Assembly (NCBI RefSeq): GCF_030463565.1
Contig: NC_134652.1
Span: 11,447,397 to 11,511,396, forward strand
Reading direction: 5' to 3'
Length of the DNA: 64,000 bases
DNA from: Pelecanus crispus
Lineage: Eukaryota; Chordata; Aves; Pelecaniformes; Pelecanidae
Shown: positions 32,801 to 47,845 of the stretch, piece after piece
Position numbering within the stretch: the first letter of the stretch is position 1
How the letters are laid out: every line of letters starts with the position of its first letter
Program-made: the position numbers and the translations under genes
Notes under the pieces: generated by a model
Database searches by the model: none
What the model was told of the DNA's origin: nothing
The model's input: only the letters and a program-made list of their open reading frames with translations

Positions 32801-35800
32801 GAAAGGAAGACAGTAGTTGGTGCTGGGTGGTCGATGGTGGTCACCTAACACAGTTCCTTGGCACCAGGCTGTTGCTATGATCCCAGGTTATTCATGCATG
32901 GTTTTGAACTTTATCAGCTATTTCAATCATTACCATTCAAAGAGAAGGAAATAAAGGCTCTTGTGCTGCCTGTGTTACTGCGCAGTCATAGCCAGGTACA
33001 GCCTGAGTTTTGCTGCTCAGAGGCCCCAGAAGCTCAAAGGAGAAAGAGGGAAACTGTACCTTGATATTTCATTGCTCTGCGTTCTTCAGGGAGTTTTCCA
33101 CGGCTCGGTGTGCAAGGGGACCTGCCCCAACCTTCCCCGATGCATGGACTGTCCTTGCCTCTCATTTTGCACAGATCACACAAGAAGGAGCAGCTCCTCT
33201 TGTCCTCATATCGTTTATTTGTCTGTCCATGCTGAAGTTGGGGGCATCCTGAACTAGTGGACAATATTGTTCTTGTGCAGGGACATGCCCTAATATTTGT
33301 ATCTAAATGCTGTATATAGCCATGTTATCTACAAGAATTATTATCTTTTAGATTTAACATTCTGGACAAAGTGACCTAGATGGCCTGGGAAATGAGCCAT
33401 CGGGATTAAAGGCCACTGAGATCAATCATGCTGATGATTTATTTATGTGTTTGACTATTGTGATGGTAATAGCTCTTTCTGCTTGGCCAGTATGCTCTAA
33501 TTTTGAAATGTTTTTTGAAATTACATAGCTATTGTATTCAAAACTTCCTGTTTATGGTCAAATATCTTAACTCTAGAGAGACTTGGCACCTAAATACCTT
33601 TAAAAAATTTGATCTAAGTGATTTAGATGGCTAATTCATATTTTCAAAAGAAGTTATTTAGGAGTCTAAATCTAGTGATATTCAGGATTGAAAAACTGAT
33701 GGTGCTCTTGCCATTATTATTCAGCACTGGAAGCTTCTCCATCTATATTTGCCAAATAAATCCATTGCACTTCGAGTTTCATGCAGACCAGCTTTTTTAA
33801 AAATAACTATCTTTCACAAAGTACCTTTTGCAATGAAGCTACTTTGCCTGCAGTGAGTCTAGTTTACGGTGAGGCTGTCGAGCCCACCACGTATTCTTTA
33901 GATTAGTCTTCATCCCGCAAGTACAGGGAGCCTCCATCATTTCTGAGGGCAATAAATCTAAATTGCCAGAATACCAGCAGAGAAGGCCGTTCAGAAAAGC
34001 AGTGTTCACTCTGAAGATGATCTGTTGCCTTTAAGTCATTAAAATGAGAACTGGTAAGGAGATAATGCTCCATTCCGTCAGGAGAGTATATCTAGAGGAT
34101 ATAGCAATATTTCTGTAGAGCTCATTATTTCAACTTTTCATCTGAATTCTGCAGAGAATGAATATGGAAATATTGCAATGTTCTTCAGGATGGAAATTCT
34201 GAATTTTTATCAGTTGTGCTTACAAAACTGGAAGCACTTCTTGTTTGGGAAAGTTTTCTGCCCCCCAGATTTCTCCGAAGCAGAAGTCTTTTCTCCCAAG
34301 AATTGTATAGACTGAAATTTTTACTTAGGAAGGGTGGAGGGAAAAGTCTACTTATTCAGTAAGTTTCTTTTTAAAGACTGGTCGTTAAGAAATTGAAAAG
34401 GTCTGCGTGGGTGAGGGAAATTGTGTTTGAACACAAAGGACAGTTAACACAGAATTGGAAACTTGTGTTTGTGAATGTGAGAAAGCAGAAAATAGGCAAG
34501 TGTGGCTTGGGTACAAACATATATGGAATCCTAAGGAAAACAGCAATAGAATTCAGGAAATATTTAATCTGTGGTTTGACCATACCTGCAGCTCAAGCTT
34601 GGTAAATAAGTGACTACTCAAGGTAAGGATGCCAGAACAGGAACATTTTTATTAGGCTACTGACTGTTATTTTAAATGGGCCTTGTAGCCTCATGCCTTT
34701 CTTAGATATAATGTTAAGAAATTCCTTGGGTGTCACAGCATCGTGTTTTGTAAAAAATTTTATTATTTTCACCAGGCTCTCTTTGAGCTGAGAAATCTGT
34801 TGTTTACAATTTCATTTAACTGCTACAGGTAGGATACCCTTCAGGACATTACTATCCTCACTCCTGCTGGGATTTCTGTTGTAGTGATGATGTTTTTCAA
34901 ACATTGTTTTGTAAAAAAATCTAGGGTTATCATTAATATATATTTATGATAATGAATTATGGTGACTTCAGTTTGCCTTCCTGTAATGCCAATGGAATAT
35001 CTGTGTGCATATCCAAAATAAGATAAGAGTCTTTAGGTGACATTTACAGTAATTATATTAATTAGAGATGTGTTAGGGTAGTATTACTACTTTATAGCCC
35101 TTGGACTGACTGTTATAATAGTCCATGTGCAAGGACAACTTATTTTGGTGAATAAGGTCTACCACAGTTACCTGGGAAGAGGCTGGCTTTAGCTGGATGG
35201 TGAGTGCACCTGTGGCTGTGCAACAGTGGAGCCCATGTCCAAAAAGACCAGTTTTAGGGCATGGCAGCATTTATTTTCTTGTGCAGACATGTTGAATGAC
35301 TGTGCTTGTGCTTTGCAGTCATAACTTTTCTCATTTTGGCTTCTACATTTTGTTTACTTTCAGTTCACATACTTATTGTACTTAACATTGTTAACTGCAT
35401 CCATTTAGACAGAAATTAAAGTGAGGAGTCCTCTGTTTATTATATTGATAAGTTATTTTTGTCACCATTATGGAGCATATGGTTACATACCTACATACAA
35501 AATACATTATAATTTTGGAAGATGGAATGACTCAATTTTTTGCTCATTTTCCTCTCACTGATGGTGTTAAAAAGACTGCAGGATTGGCATCAACATTACA
35601 GTTGGCTGGATGGCCCTGGTGACACTTCAATTGCAGTTAAAACAGATTTGTTGTATGAAAGGCAAAGGAAAGGAACCTACAGATCCTGGTTCAGAGAAGG
35701 ATTTGAGAGTGATATGTGTATGCATGAAGAATTAGGGTGTCAAAGGAAGCTGGATAATTCTGGAGTGGTCTGGTAAACTCCAAGGCAGAACTGAATTCAA

Positions 35801-38800
35801 GTTGTGTGCAGATCCTGATAGCTCAAGAAATTCCTTCTTTAAAATCGTACAAAAGGAGTATGGTTTCCTTTAATCATTGTGGAGGGCTCTGAGTGGCAGA
35901 GGTGAAGGAGAGAGAGGCAGGCTGATCAGTCCAGGCACTAATTAGGGCCAAGGTCTCTTGAGGAAGTTAATGAGTTTCTAAATAGCCAGCTGGCAGCTGG
36001 TAGGGAGCAGAAGAATAGTCAGCCTCCACATCCTGCTTTTATTTCTGCCCTAATGTGAGAAATACATTTAGGAGATCTAGACAACATTTTGCAGGCAAAA
36101 GTCTTCTACTAGAAAATAACCCGCTTCTGATGTGAAAACTTTTTTCTTACACAATGCAAGGGAAAATTTAAACATATTTTTAGTCTCTCGAGATTGGTGA
36201 TGATTTACGTGGGTATCCTTTGAGTCTTGCTGCAGTGCTTAGGATAGGACATTTTGACTGATTTTAACTGTTCTGGTCTCCCTGACCCTGCCTTTGGCTA
36301 TGCTTCTCAAAGTGTCTGTCATGACTGCTCTTGTTTGCACTTCTCCCCCATCTTTGTATGCCAGATAGCTTTTGCCATCTTCCTGACCTTGCTGGGTAAA
36401 CATTGCAATAACACAGCTTTTGCATAGCATTCATTTGTTCTTAAAAAACATTGAAAGGCAAAAGAAATGCAAGCAGGTAAGTGAATGAGAAAAAAGAAAT
36501 AAGATGGGAGGCCGTATTAGCACAAAGCAGTGGGGGGGACATGCTCTCAGCACAGACCAGAAAATGACCATGGAGGGGTGTGGGCTCTTCTTCAGCGTGT
36601 GTATGATGCTGTGTAGATATGTTATCCTGAATAAGGACAGAGGTGCATGCCTGCTGGCGTGTGTGTGTTCAGCTGTGGGTGTAAGTACACCCATTAGCTA
36701 AGCACCCACCTGTGGATATGTGAATCAACAGTGCAGGGACAGTGAGGATTTGCTCACTCAGGTTCTCAGCTCTCGAAGGGTCTGGTCTTTCTGAACCGCT
36801 TGCATGGTGGACCTGACTTCATCAATTTTGTTCTCCACAAGACTCTATGCTACTCATGTCTAATAGGTATTTAATAACATGCATGGGCCAAGTACAATAT
36901 TTTATCTGCTATAGGATTCCCTTTGATTTTCACTGCCTTACCACCTGGTGGATCTGCATCAGGAAAGACCAGTACATTTCTTTCCAGTTTGAAATGTTTG
37001 TCATTCCTGTGGTGGCTCATTTCTGAGTCACATCTTTTCTAATCACTATAAAAGTAACATTTATATAGCAACAAGCAATTAAAAAACCCCAGAATCTATT
37101 TAGCCCATGCTATCAATTGAGTGTGATTCCAGGGCTGTAATTAACTATGCAGTGTTTGGAAATGGGTTGTGTCCACCACCTGCCTCCCATGTGCTGAATT
37201 TCTACTCCCTGTGTTGTTCTTACAGAAGCGAACAGGAGTAAAAAGCAAGGCTCAGAACTGAGACATTTCTTGACTGAATGTCAAGGAGGCCAGGACTTCT
37301 CCTGTGATGTGGTGGCATGCCTTCTGCTGTTCTTATTGAAACAACCCATGGTGGTAGCTTAAGTTTTATGATCTTAACACTGAAGGCATTGATTGTTTCC
37401 CAAACAAATTGCCTGCCACCTTCTTTTTGGAAAAAAACCAATTCTCTTCCACCTGTAAAATAGGTAGCTGTTAATTCACTTACAGATTATGCTCTGCTTT
37501 TACGTGAAAGCAGTTGTTTTGTCATAGATGTAATAGATACTGCTTTACTTATGTTCATCATTCTCTTGTAACTGCTTTTTGTTAATAATCTTTGGCTCAG
37601 GACCCTGATTAGTGAACAAAATACCTCAGTGCCAGCACTTTTATAAACTGGATATAGCTGACTGTATGGGCATAATTTCATGAACATCAATATTGTTCCC
37701 TTTAAACTGGCACACAAAAGGGAATTGCCAATGAGTCATGTGTTATTTGCAGGATATTACTATCCAGAACCTGGTGCCAAGGAAACTGATTTATTCACCG
37801 TTATTACTGTATTATTCATTGCATTGTGCAATAGATCAGTTCCAAACATAAATAGTAGTCCATGGATAGGAATAAATTCTGTTACGTTCAAGTACGTACA
37901 TGCTACAGGCTAGTGCTGGCACCCGGAATCAGAAGTCTCGTGTAGTTTCTTGGGATTTTTCTCTGTTACTAGTACTTTGATGCAATTTTTTTCATTTGGC
38001 TGCTTCATTTTTGATGGCAACTTGAAAGAAATGACTTGAACAGAACATTTTGGACTTTATTCTGAAACTCACCATGCTCACTGGGGGTCTCTTGTGTATT
38101 TTTGAGCTCTGGGTGTCTTTGACAGTGGCATAAACTTTTGGGAGGATGTAATTTCACCTTGATTTTCCCACCAGGATTCAGCAGTCAAGGTATGTTTATT
38201 TTTTTATTGGTTACGTTTTGTTAGGTGAAGAAGACAGAATCACTCGGTGTTACTATGTAGAACACATTCCTGTTTCTTGCAGCTCCTTGTGTTCAGACTG
38301 GAGGCACTCTGGGAACTTTGGTGTAGTACAAAGCCCCTTTCCAGGCCTGTGTGTCCAGTTCAGAAGTGATTTCTGCAGTGCCTCGGACCTCTCCTAAGGC
38401 TCACTCGGTGATTTGCACAATGGTTTCTGTAAAACAACTTTCTGATCCAATTTGAGACTACTCATGATCAAATCCCTCTACTGGTTTCATCAATCCTCAG
38501 ACAGTGCTGGTAAAGTCAGTCATTTAGAAGCAGATTCTGCCATCCATTTTACAGAAAAGTAGCTAGCAACTTGTGCAGTCTTGCACTGATTGAGATATTT
38601 GGCTTCATGTTAACTTAAGGACAGTGTGAAAGACATCATTCTGTGCAACCCTTTTTTCTACAATCTCTAGAGGCTTTTCTCATTTCCACCATCACTCTCT
38701 GGGCTGTATTTAAGCAATGCTATGGGGACAGAGAACAGTCCTTGGGCACAGACCAGCCATGTGATCACAGACATGGAGTATTGCCCTGTGCCTTTGGCTG

Positions 38801-41800
38801 CCCTTCAGCCTCTGCCTTGTATTTTTAGCTTCCAGTCTCCTTAGTGGAAGAATTGTCTCTTCTTACTATATTTGTAGCAGATCTAGCACAGTGGGTGGAT
38901 TAGCAGTTCTGCCCACTCCTCCTCTGGTCTGTAGTAAAAGTAAATATTAAAAAATGATTCCTTAAATTGTGATTAAGGAAGCATTGTATTTCCTAACACG
39001 TACAGGACAAGGCATCCTTGTTTAAGGGAATTTGTTTGAACTGGCATCCCAGCTCAGATGTCTTTGTCACACAACAGGTGCTTCAAATCACTAATCCCCT
39101 GCAGTCCAAGCTGGTATTTATTCCTGTTCAATGTCAGGTCCTTTTGCTTGGCATAGCAGAGCATACCATGCAACCTGGAAATTGTGCTGGAGAGCATATT
39201 TAATCATACATCAGCAGATTACCTATAATTAGCTCCATCACAGCTATATCCTTGGAGATCTTCAGTGGAAGAATAATGTCTACTCCAAGGACTGAAGCAA
39301 TTCTGTGAGGAAGATGGGAGCGCAGGTGCAAAGTTCTGCTGGAATAGATTTGAGCTGCTTAAAGCCTTTGATGAGCAGTCTGAAGTTGTTTATAGTTTCA
39401 TATTTCAAAGTCCAGGCTTTGACTTCCTTGAGCTGTTCCAGTGGGTAACTACAAATATCTCAGGACTTCATGTCGGTCCTGTGCATCTATGTAATCTCTT
39501 CATTTATTTGCTTTGTACCATGTTGTCAAGGCTTGGCAACTGGGGTGGAGTTTACTCTGCCCATCACTAGAAGTCAGTGGTTTGTCTATATTTGGGCTAG
39601 TCACCTTAAACTAATTTTGCATTCAGTGTGGAGAAGCAGGGTCCTTCAGAGCCCCTTACGAGCAATGCATCTGAATGTTCGAGGCGTCTGCTTTGGGATC
39701 AGATGAACTGTGCCCTGGAAATGAATGTTTCTTCTCAGAGTGAGATACAGATATAGATGTCTAAGCTTAGCTGGATGAAACTCACACAGCACATTTGCCC
39801 TTCAGTCCAGTTCAGCTTTTCCTTACCCTCTCAGTAATCTCTCAGTATTAGCAGGACTAAGCAGCAATTAGGATGGTTTTTTTTATGTTGTAGGAGGCAC
39901 AGAGAAAGCAGACAGAAAAGCAGGATGTGTCAAATCATTTATATAACTTGTTTGGACCTGTAAATCCACTCCAGTTTTGTGTTGTTAATGCTTTTTCAAA
40001 AAAATTCCAAATCACCATCCCTTCTGAGTGTACCAGAGAACACCTACTGCCTTGTAGAACTTGCAGGTCTAGCACATGGCCAGGGAGACAGAATCACAGC
40101 TCCCCTTGGGCTAGAGCTGGGGTTACAGTATTGTGGTCAAGATATATGCAATATTTTCCCAGATGGTTAACTCCTCTAGATTAGGAACACACAATGGATT
40201 TCTGTGTTGCTATTTCAGACTCCCACCTAATTAGCACCAAATCTGTTTTCACTCATCTGAATATCTAGTAGTCATATTATACCTTATCATATCACCAACT
40301 GGATTTTCCTGGTTATTGGTATCTAATAATCTAATTTCTTGTAGGGATATATTTAAAAAGACTAAAAACTGAATCTTCTGATCTGGAGTGAGTTGTGTCT
40401 ACACCCTCCCCCCATAACTGACAAAGCTGCATCAGGATCGCTTTTGTGACTTGAAAATCAAAATGAAATGTGTATAAAAAGTAGAAGCAAGGAGACATAT
40501 CTGAGGATGAGACAAAAGGTCAAGAATACAGGAATAAAGTCAGGAAGGCTAAACTGAGACATATTTGGGAGGGTATATAAAAAGCAGGAAGTAAAGATTC
40601 TGTAATGAAAATGTAAAGGAAAGACAAAGGCAAGTTAGAAGTTTATTACTTAACTTGGAAAGAGATCAAATAGAAGATGATAAGAAAATTAAGTTATTCA
40701 AGGCTTTCAATCTGAAAGGTAGTTGTGTCCAGAAGTTTAGCAAAATTAATTCTAACTATGTGGTAGGAGCTTAAGTCAGAAAACAGAAAAAACAGTTTAA
40801 AGAATATTTTAAAGCATGTATATAGAGAGAACCAGAATCTGAAAAAAGTGCCCTAGGATATTTGAGGAATTAGCAAAAGCAGTCACTGAATTGTTAGTTC
40901 TCTGTGGTAGTTGTGGAATATGAAAAGACACAACACACTTCAGCCTTCTCAGCATCATTCATCAGCAGATTTCCATCTCCACTGAATAGTGAACCTACTT
41001 TTTCCTTCCTCTTACTCATGCACAGATTCCTTTCTTATTGCCTTTTATGGTCCTTGCATCTTGAATCTTATTCTTTCCAATATGCATATCCAGGGGTTGA
41101 AATGGGAATTTTGAAGGCCTGTTACGAACATTTAGACATGCTGGTATAAAAATGTGAGAACTCCTCATAGCCTTCATTCTGCCCTATTTCCTCTCCATGG
41201 AAAGTGCTGGATTGAAGTACAGCACAGCAGCAGCTACCAGCTTATCCCAGTTGCTGTGAGAGGTGTCTGCAGATACACACCTACTGCAGTATATTGCTGT
41301 TACACTTAAGTTGAATACTTGTAGATTTTTGTTACTCCCAGTGCTGTATAGTTAAAATGTATGAATCTATGTAAGCCTGCCATTAAGAGAACTGAAACCA
41401 TACATGCATAATGAGTTGGAATTGAATTTCCAGTCTTGCACCATGACTCCTGTGAGTAATACATATGTCACAGGCGTCTTCAGCATCGCTGAGATTCCTC
41501 TCCTGAGAGGGGGCTGTTCAGCTGAACAAATGTTCAAGGGTCAGGACTTGAATTTGTATCTGTATTATCTATTAAGGCTTTTCTGCTGCAAACTGCCCTG
41601 CATGGAAATACTGTCATGTGTATGTGCAATGCTGCCTCTGCAAAGAGAACAGAGAAAAGTTAGTCTGTGTTCACAGATTTGTCCAAAGATTTCTGAGAGA
41701 GAAAACTGAAATGCTTGCCTATTCAGAAATATAGCTGCAGAGACCTGGAGAGATGCATTTCAGTGCATGAACTTCCATCCCAGACAAAATCTCTCAAGAT

Positions 41801-44800
41801 GCACTATGCCATGGCAGATGGATCCCAAAACAGAGAGGAGAATGAAGGCAGGAAGCATTCGAACTACGTCTCTCCTGAAACACAATGACATCATTGATGA
41901 CACACTATTAATCTGTCCTCCATCTCCATATGGCAGTGTTGCAGTATTTCTGAGCTAACATCTTAACTTTTCAGCAAGTGTTTGGGTCAAAATTACTCAT
42001 ATTTTTGGATGAAATGAGAGCTAAACAACAACAAAAATTCCCATAAAGACTAAAGACTAACTTTATATAATACTTGCCATGCATTCTTTCATGCAAAAAT
42101 ATCCTACCAGCTAGTGCAAGGCATTATTAACACCCATTAAGAACATTTTAGAGTTGGTTGGTTCTTATATCTGGCTACACCATATTAAGGTTAATGTATT
42201 TAATTAATCTTAAAGCTTGCATTTGTTACAGCTGAAATAGACACAATGGCATTTCAGCATGGAGATATGAAAGGTGGAGCCCATAACTTCCCAAAGTCAT
42301 TTGAATGGGTGCATTGTGTGAAACTGTCTAGCATTGTTGCCATCAGTTCCAGTCCAACCCCTCTGATTTCTACTGAGCTCAAATTGTCACCACTAAAAGT
42401 AGACATTTATTAAATACATGCTGAAAACATCCTTTGCTGCAATGGTGCTGCTGCAGAAAGTGTCTTTGGCATCTAGAATTTCGTATCATTTCTTCTTGCA
42501 TGCTTTTCCTTTGGTGCCTTTATTGGTCACAGGTTTTCTGTCATGGGGATTCTGTCTAGGTGTCTACAACATATCCTTGTGACTTTAAAACCAAGAATAG
42601 AAAATAGAAGTTGGTTTAGAAAAGAAAATGGTTAAAAAAAACATTTTCATAATGAAATCTGAAGCAAATTACTGGTGACTAATCTTATTGAGCACGAACA
42701 TACATTGGCATCAGCAAAATGACGGGAGATACAGTAACGCATCATGTTAGAAGGATGATACTAGATGAAAAATACTTAGATTAAAGTGGAATAGTAGGTG
42801 TTTTAAGGGAAAAGACATCAACATACTGAACACATTACTTTTCATTGCGAAGTGTCCAAACCCATTATTAACTTTGAGGAATCCACCCTTGCTTATTTCT
42901 TTTGGCTACCAAGGCCTGTGAAGCCATAAAGGCTGCAGGGGTGATGACATGGGTGTGTGTTAACCAAGCGTCAGTGGCTAACATATTTCTCTGTCTTGCA
43001 GGACTTAGCATTCAGCAGTCTTAAGAGCTTCTCCAAATAATAGTTAATTATCTTTCCCAACATCCTACCAGGTCAGTAAGTATTTTGCCATTTTACAAGT
43101 AACGATAATTATAAACATGTTCATATATTCAGGCTGTATGGTATCGTATGGGAATCATAAAGGATTGTATAAAGGGCATTATTCCTCCATTTGTGCCGAA
43201 GCAGGTGTACAGAGTTTGTGGACTAAGTGGCATACAATGTGTTAGCCAGCCAGCCAGCAATGGGCACCTCTACAGGAGAAGCTACCAGGTGACATCCAAC
43301 CATCAGCCTGAACTTACATCACTCACAGTAGTTGTTAACATCTGTGTCCCATGCAGAAATCTCACTGCTGGCTTCAGTAAATTAAGATCGTATTCATGTA
43401 TTTATATCACGGGAATGACTTCTTGATGCATGTAAACAGGTATATTTCGCTTCCAAATCAATTTTGGTATAACACTGCTTTAAAGCATATTCTGATAGTC
43501 TACCTTGGAAAACCTAAAGGCATGAGTAGGTTAGTGACATCTTCATCTAATAGACATGAACTCAATTTTATGACCACATCGGCAGTGGGGGAAATATAGT
43601 CTTACTAGGCACTCTGTGATTAAAATGATTGACTAAAATAGAAATTTAGAAGTCTTGTTATAAAATATATTTATCTTGACAGCCATAGCTGAAGAGCATT
43701 GATGTGCACCAAAGGAAGCTGCTGTAAGTCAAACACCAGTTCATTTCAACCATTGGTTCATGTCCAATAAAACCTCCAAGATGGGGCTTCTTGACTATTT
43801 TAGCATAAATGCTTGAGAAACACTTGGGTACTTTGGGAATGGGGTTAGGTGTTGATTGAATGGTCGATAAACACCTTCTACTGATCAAGAGCTTGTGAAG
43901 CTTGTGTAATGATCTGTTCTGCTTCAAATTTCTGACCTGGGATAACCCATGTAATCTGTCCACCCTATCTGAGTGTTGTGAGAATAGCTGTCTGTTCCTA
44001 TATACTCTGGCATCGTAGTAATTGGAGCCATGTAAATGCCTTAGCAAGACAGATAAAATAGCAGGGGACAGAGATCATCCCTGGCACCTCTCCTGGGTAC
44101 CTCCCCTATAAATATGAGTCATGCTTCATCCCGGCAGGTTATATTTATGTCCTTGTTCATGACCACACATTTGGCAGCATTGGCTGGATGTGGTAAGACA
44201 CTGGTTATTTTGGCATTAGTTTTTTGCATAAAAGGAAAAGAAAATACAGTTAGAGGTGCCCATATGGTGCTCAGGATACTTGCAGGCAGAGGGAAGGGTG
44301 GGAAATAAATGGTTCTCACGTGTCTTACAATGGGCAAAGTGAACTGGAGCAGCTTAATTTCTTTCAGAAGCACTGCCTGCTTTACAGTTATCTTTTTCTG
44401 TGTTACTTTATTGTTGTTTTTTAATCAAGGAAGAGAAATCCATGATGAAAAATAAGTCTGTGGAATGACGTTTTGTACTTATCTGTTAGTTAAAGCAATA
44501 CAATTAGGATGTTGTAGATCACAATTCTGGAATAACCAGTACAAAGAAACGTTTAAAAAATTAAGAGATGAAGGCAAAAGTAATTCAGAAAATAGTAAAT
44601 AAACACTTCATCACGTTTCCCGGATTATTCTGTACTCACTGTTCTTCAGTTTGTATCCAGAGGCTTTAACCATGCATACAGAGATAAAATGGCAGTTTGC
44701 CAATAGTAGGCAAGGAAAGAAAGTAGCCTATATGACAGTATACTGGTTTCCAAACTGTAGGTGGAAGAAACCACTTAGGAAACCTATTTCGTTAAGAAAA

Positions 44801-47760
44801 GAATTATGTTCCTAACCAACATAATTACAGTGCTTTTAATTGGCTGAATTGGATGTAACTTGTAGCAAAACATTGAGGAAAACACCTTGTTCAAGAGAAA
44901 CATGCTTTGGTGATTAATCGTATTGACACCACTGTGCTCTTAAGGGCTTTGACAAATGGAATTTAGTTTTAATTAGGGAATGAATACACATATATTCTGG
45001 TAAATTGAATTGCTGGCAAACAAGCAAAATGGATTAATTTCTCTCTTTTTTTTTTTTTTTTAACTGGGAATTTAAATGAGGGGAAAAGCATGTTATGAGT
45101 ATGTAAGTTATTGTCCTTTTTTCACCCCCAGAAAACAAAACTAAGCCTTAACCTGGATAATCATGTAAAGAATGTACTTTTTAAAGCCAAGATTTGACCT
45201 AATTTTCCATGAAGTCTGTTTTCCTCCTGGGGCTCTCCCTCCCCCATGTGTATGTTCTCATTCAATAACAGCAAACAATGCTATTCCTCACAAGCAGTAG
45301 GATGTGACTCTTTGAGCCCAGCTCCCCATATGTGTCTTTTAATGGCCCTGCCACCTTCTTGCAGCTCCTGCCCCTCCCTCGGTTATTCTTCCCACCCTTC
45401 CACTGCATCTACAGTTGGACCAGCATGATGGTTTTGATGACAACTTATTTTTCAGGTGGATCGTTTCCCCCATCCAGCTCACTGCACACCTCCCAGCTGA
45501 GGGATATATTTTGTCATTAGCGAGTTTTAACCAAAAAACCACAAAGGAATGGTGTATTTTCTTTCTGTTGAGAGGGGAAGGAAAAACAATGGAAAAGGTG
45601 AATCAGGAGGGGCCAGGTTTTCAATTGATTCTTAAACCTGGTCTTTGGGCTTTTTTGGGTAGGCTTTTCAGTGACTGAATGAATGTATTTAAGTATTTCC
45701 AAGTGACTGTGTTTGGAGCGATGGAAGCCTAAAACCAGGAGGCTCAGCAGGGGAAATAAAATCCTTCCTTAGATTAGTGGGTTAGAAGTAAAGTTGGATG
45801 GGTGGATTCTTATCAGGCTGTGAAAAAGGTAAAAACCAAACTTTCCCTTCTTTCAGCATTCCTGTCCCTCTGAATGCACCCCAATTCTGTGTGCCCTAGT
45901 CATCCAGTACTACTATTTTCCTGCTGTTTGAATATATTTGATTCAAACACATTACCTCTTAAACCATTGTAAACACCTCAGTCAAGGAAGCAGGCAATGC
46001 CACAGATTAAAAAAAAAGCCCTGTAAGTGTCTCCTTCCAGGCCTGATGGTGTTTAAAATACTCGACTGTTTTCTAAAGATGTAATGTAGTTAAACTGTGA
46101 TAAACTACGCATCTTTCAAAAAGTATTTCTGACCACACAGTTATGTCTTGCCATGCATGTGAGTCTTTTTTATGGCTGGGGAAAAAAAAGTCTGTTTTGT
46201 TATAGCAGTAGAAATTTGGAGTCATCCCCATTTCTATTGATGTAAAAGTCACCAGAATCTGTCCCATAAAATAGTTTGTATAGCACTTCAACTTCTGCAA
46301 TATAAAGTATCTAAAAGGGGTCTTGGGGTGCTCCTTTTGTACAAAATGGAATTTCTTTATCAACAAATTACATCAACTTAAAAAAAATGTTCTGAAGATG
46401 GTACAAAGATAATTGGATATAATTTCTTGAAGTTACTATATATGAATCTGTGGGCATGGCTGCCTGAATTTAGACATACCCTGTGACCTAGGTTAACACC
46501 TGAGATAAAAATATTGCCTGAATTACTAGTTGTAATTAAGGGACACTAATAAACTTCGTGCACAGAGAAATGGAGTATGTTCTTCACCCGTACTAAATTT
46601 GAGAAAGCTGCAAGGCCCTGGCATCATGAAGACATACTCAGACATCAGACTCTAAGCATGTGAACAGTGAGTGAAAAACGGGATGACAGGAGGAGAGAGG
46701 CCCAAGTAACCACAGTGCACAAAAGTATCTGTTTGCTAATGACCTGTTTGCTTTAGACCAAAAGTTTATTATTGCACTCAGTAAAGATATGAGTTGAATT
46801 GCACACACATTTTGTGGCAGTGTTGGTCAAGGTTTGTATTAACAGGTTTTGAAGGATAAAAAGTTTACTTTTTAAAAAGTCACTTTATGACAGACTCTGT
46901 ATTAAGGCTTGCAAAAGTACTATCTGCCTACCAACAACTGAAATGCAGAGCATCACCTGAAATGCATTTAGCGTGAAAAAAAGTTTTCTGCAGGTAGAAT
47001 TTGCTTTCTGGCACTGCTTTGATGATTACTCAAGATCCTGTCTGTGCCATGGATTTTCCTCTGTTGGTGGTGTTTGCATTAAGTTGTGTAACTGCTTCTT
47101 AATGCCTGTTACGTAAGGATGCATAGATTGCAGCTCCATGAGGTATCCTGCACAGATCACAACTGATAATGTAAGCATGGTTTCAAAGGTTACTCTCAGT
47201 TGAATTAATTATACATTAATTAAAATCCTCCCTACATAAGTGAAATACTTGATTAATAGAAGTATATGGTGTAAGTTCAAATAGGGCTCAGAAAATATGT
47301 AGCTGTGGTTGTCCTGTAATACAGTATATAAATTATGTGGTATTCATACCATTTACCAGTGTGATGCAGCTTTCCTCTTCTGGGTTGGAGTTTCACCATT
47401 GACTTTCACAATGCCATAATTTTACCCTGAGGGTCTCAGGCTATATCAGCTAAAACACAATAACATATAGACAGAGAAGACATCAGAAGAAGACTTAGTC
47501 CACAGTCACAAGTTACATCTACCGTGTTAGACCTTTTTCTTTTATTTAATGTAATTTTAATTAGGCTAAGTCAGGATCTGTACTGGGGAAAGAGAGTCTA
47601 AAGAGGTCTTGGACGTTGCACGAAATACAGAGTTTAGCCTGGAATGGAAGAAATTGAAGAGAATTGAGATGGGGAGGGGAATCTTAGTTTATCAAAAATG
47701 AAACAAGTATTTAAGTCTAAATCTAAAGCAGAAGGGTTATAGACAGAGTTGCAATTTGAA
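29806..47760. other. Long intergenic stretch between TECTB and GPAM
   Basis: About 18 kb of AT-rich sequence with no exon that I can support on either strand. Simple repeats include a T16 run at 45046-45061. The longest open frame is 129 codons at 44047-43658 (minus), without convincing homology. Long-range enhancers for the neighbouring genes or noncoding transcripts could be here but are not visible by eye. Confidence 0.45.
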
Positions 47761-47845
47761 ACATAGAATCGTAGAATCATAGAATCGTTTAGGTTGGAAA
47801 AGACCTTTAAGATCATCCAGTCCAACCATTAAACATTGTTACCTA
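47761..47845 (-). mobile_element. CR1 LINE 3' end, minus orientation
   Basis: It begins with tail units ATAGAATCGTAGAATCATAG and continues GTTTAGGTTGGAAAAGACC, then TTTAAGATCATCCAGTCC. This is the reverse complement of the CR1 3' terminus. About 85 bases survive. It belongs to a subfamily close to the copy at 26.8 kb (both share the AAAAGACCTTTAAGATC version). Confidence 0.93.

Noticed and set aside
43658-44047. 129-codon open frame (minus); the neighbouring minus-strand sequence in another frame contains DDLCPLLFYLSC, reminiscent of a LINE reverse-transcriptase motif
   Set aside because: The resemblance covers only a few residues, frames shift, and no catalytic FxDD-like motif follows. It may be an ancient LINE scrap but cannot be supported by eye; a tblastx search against Repbase would settle it.
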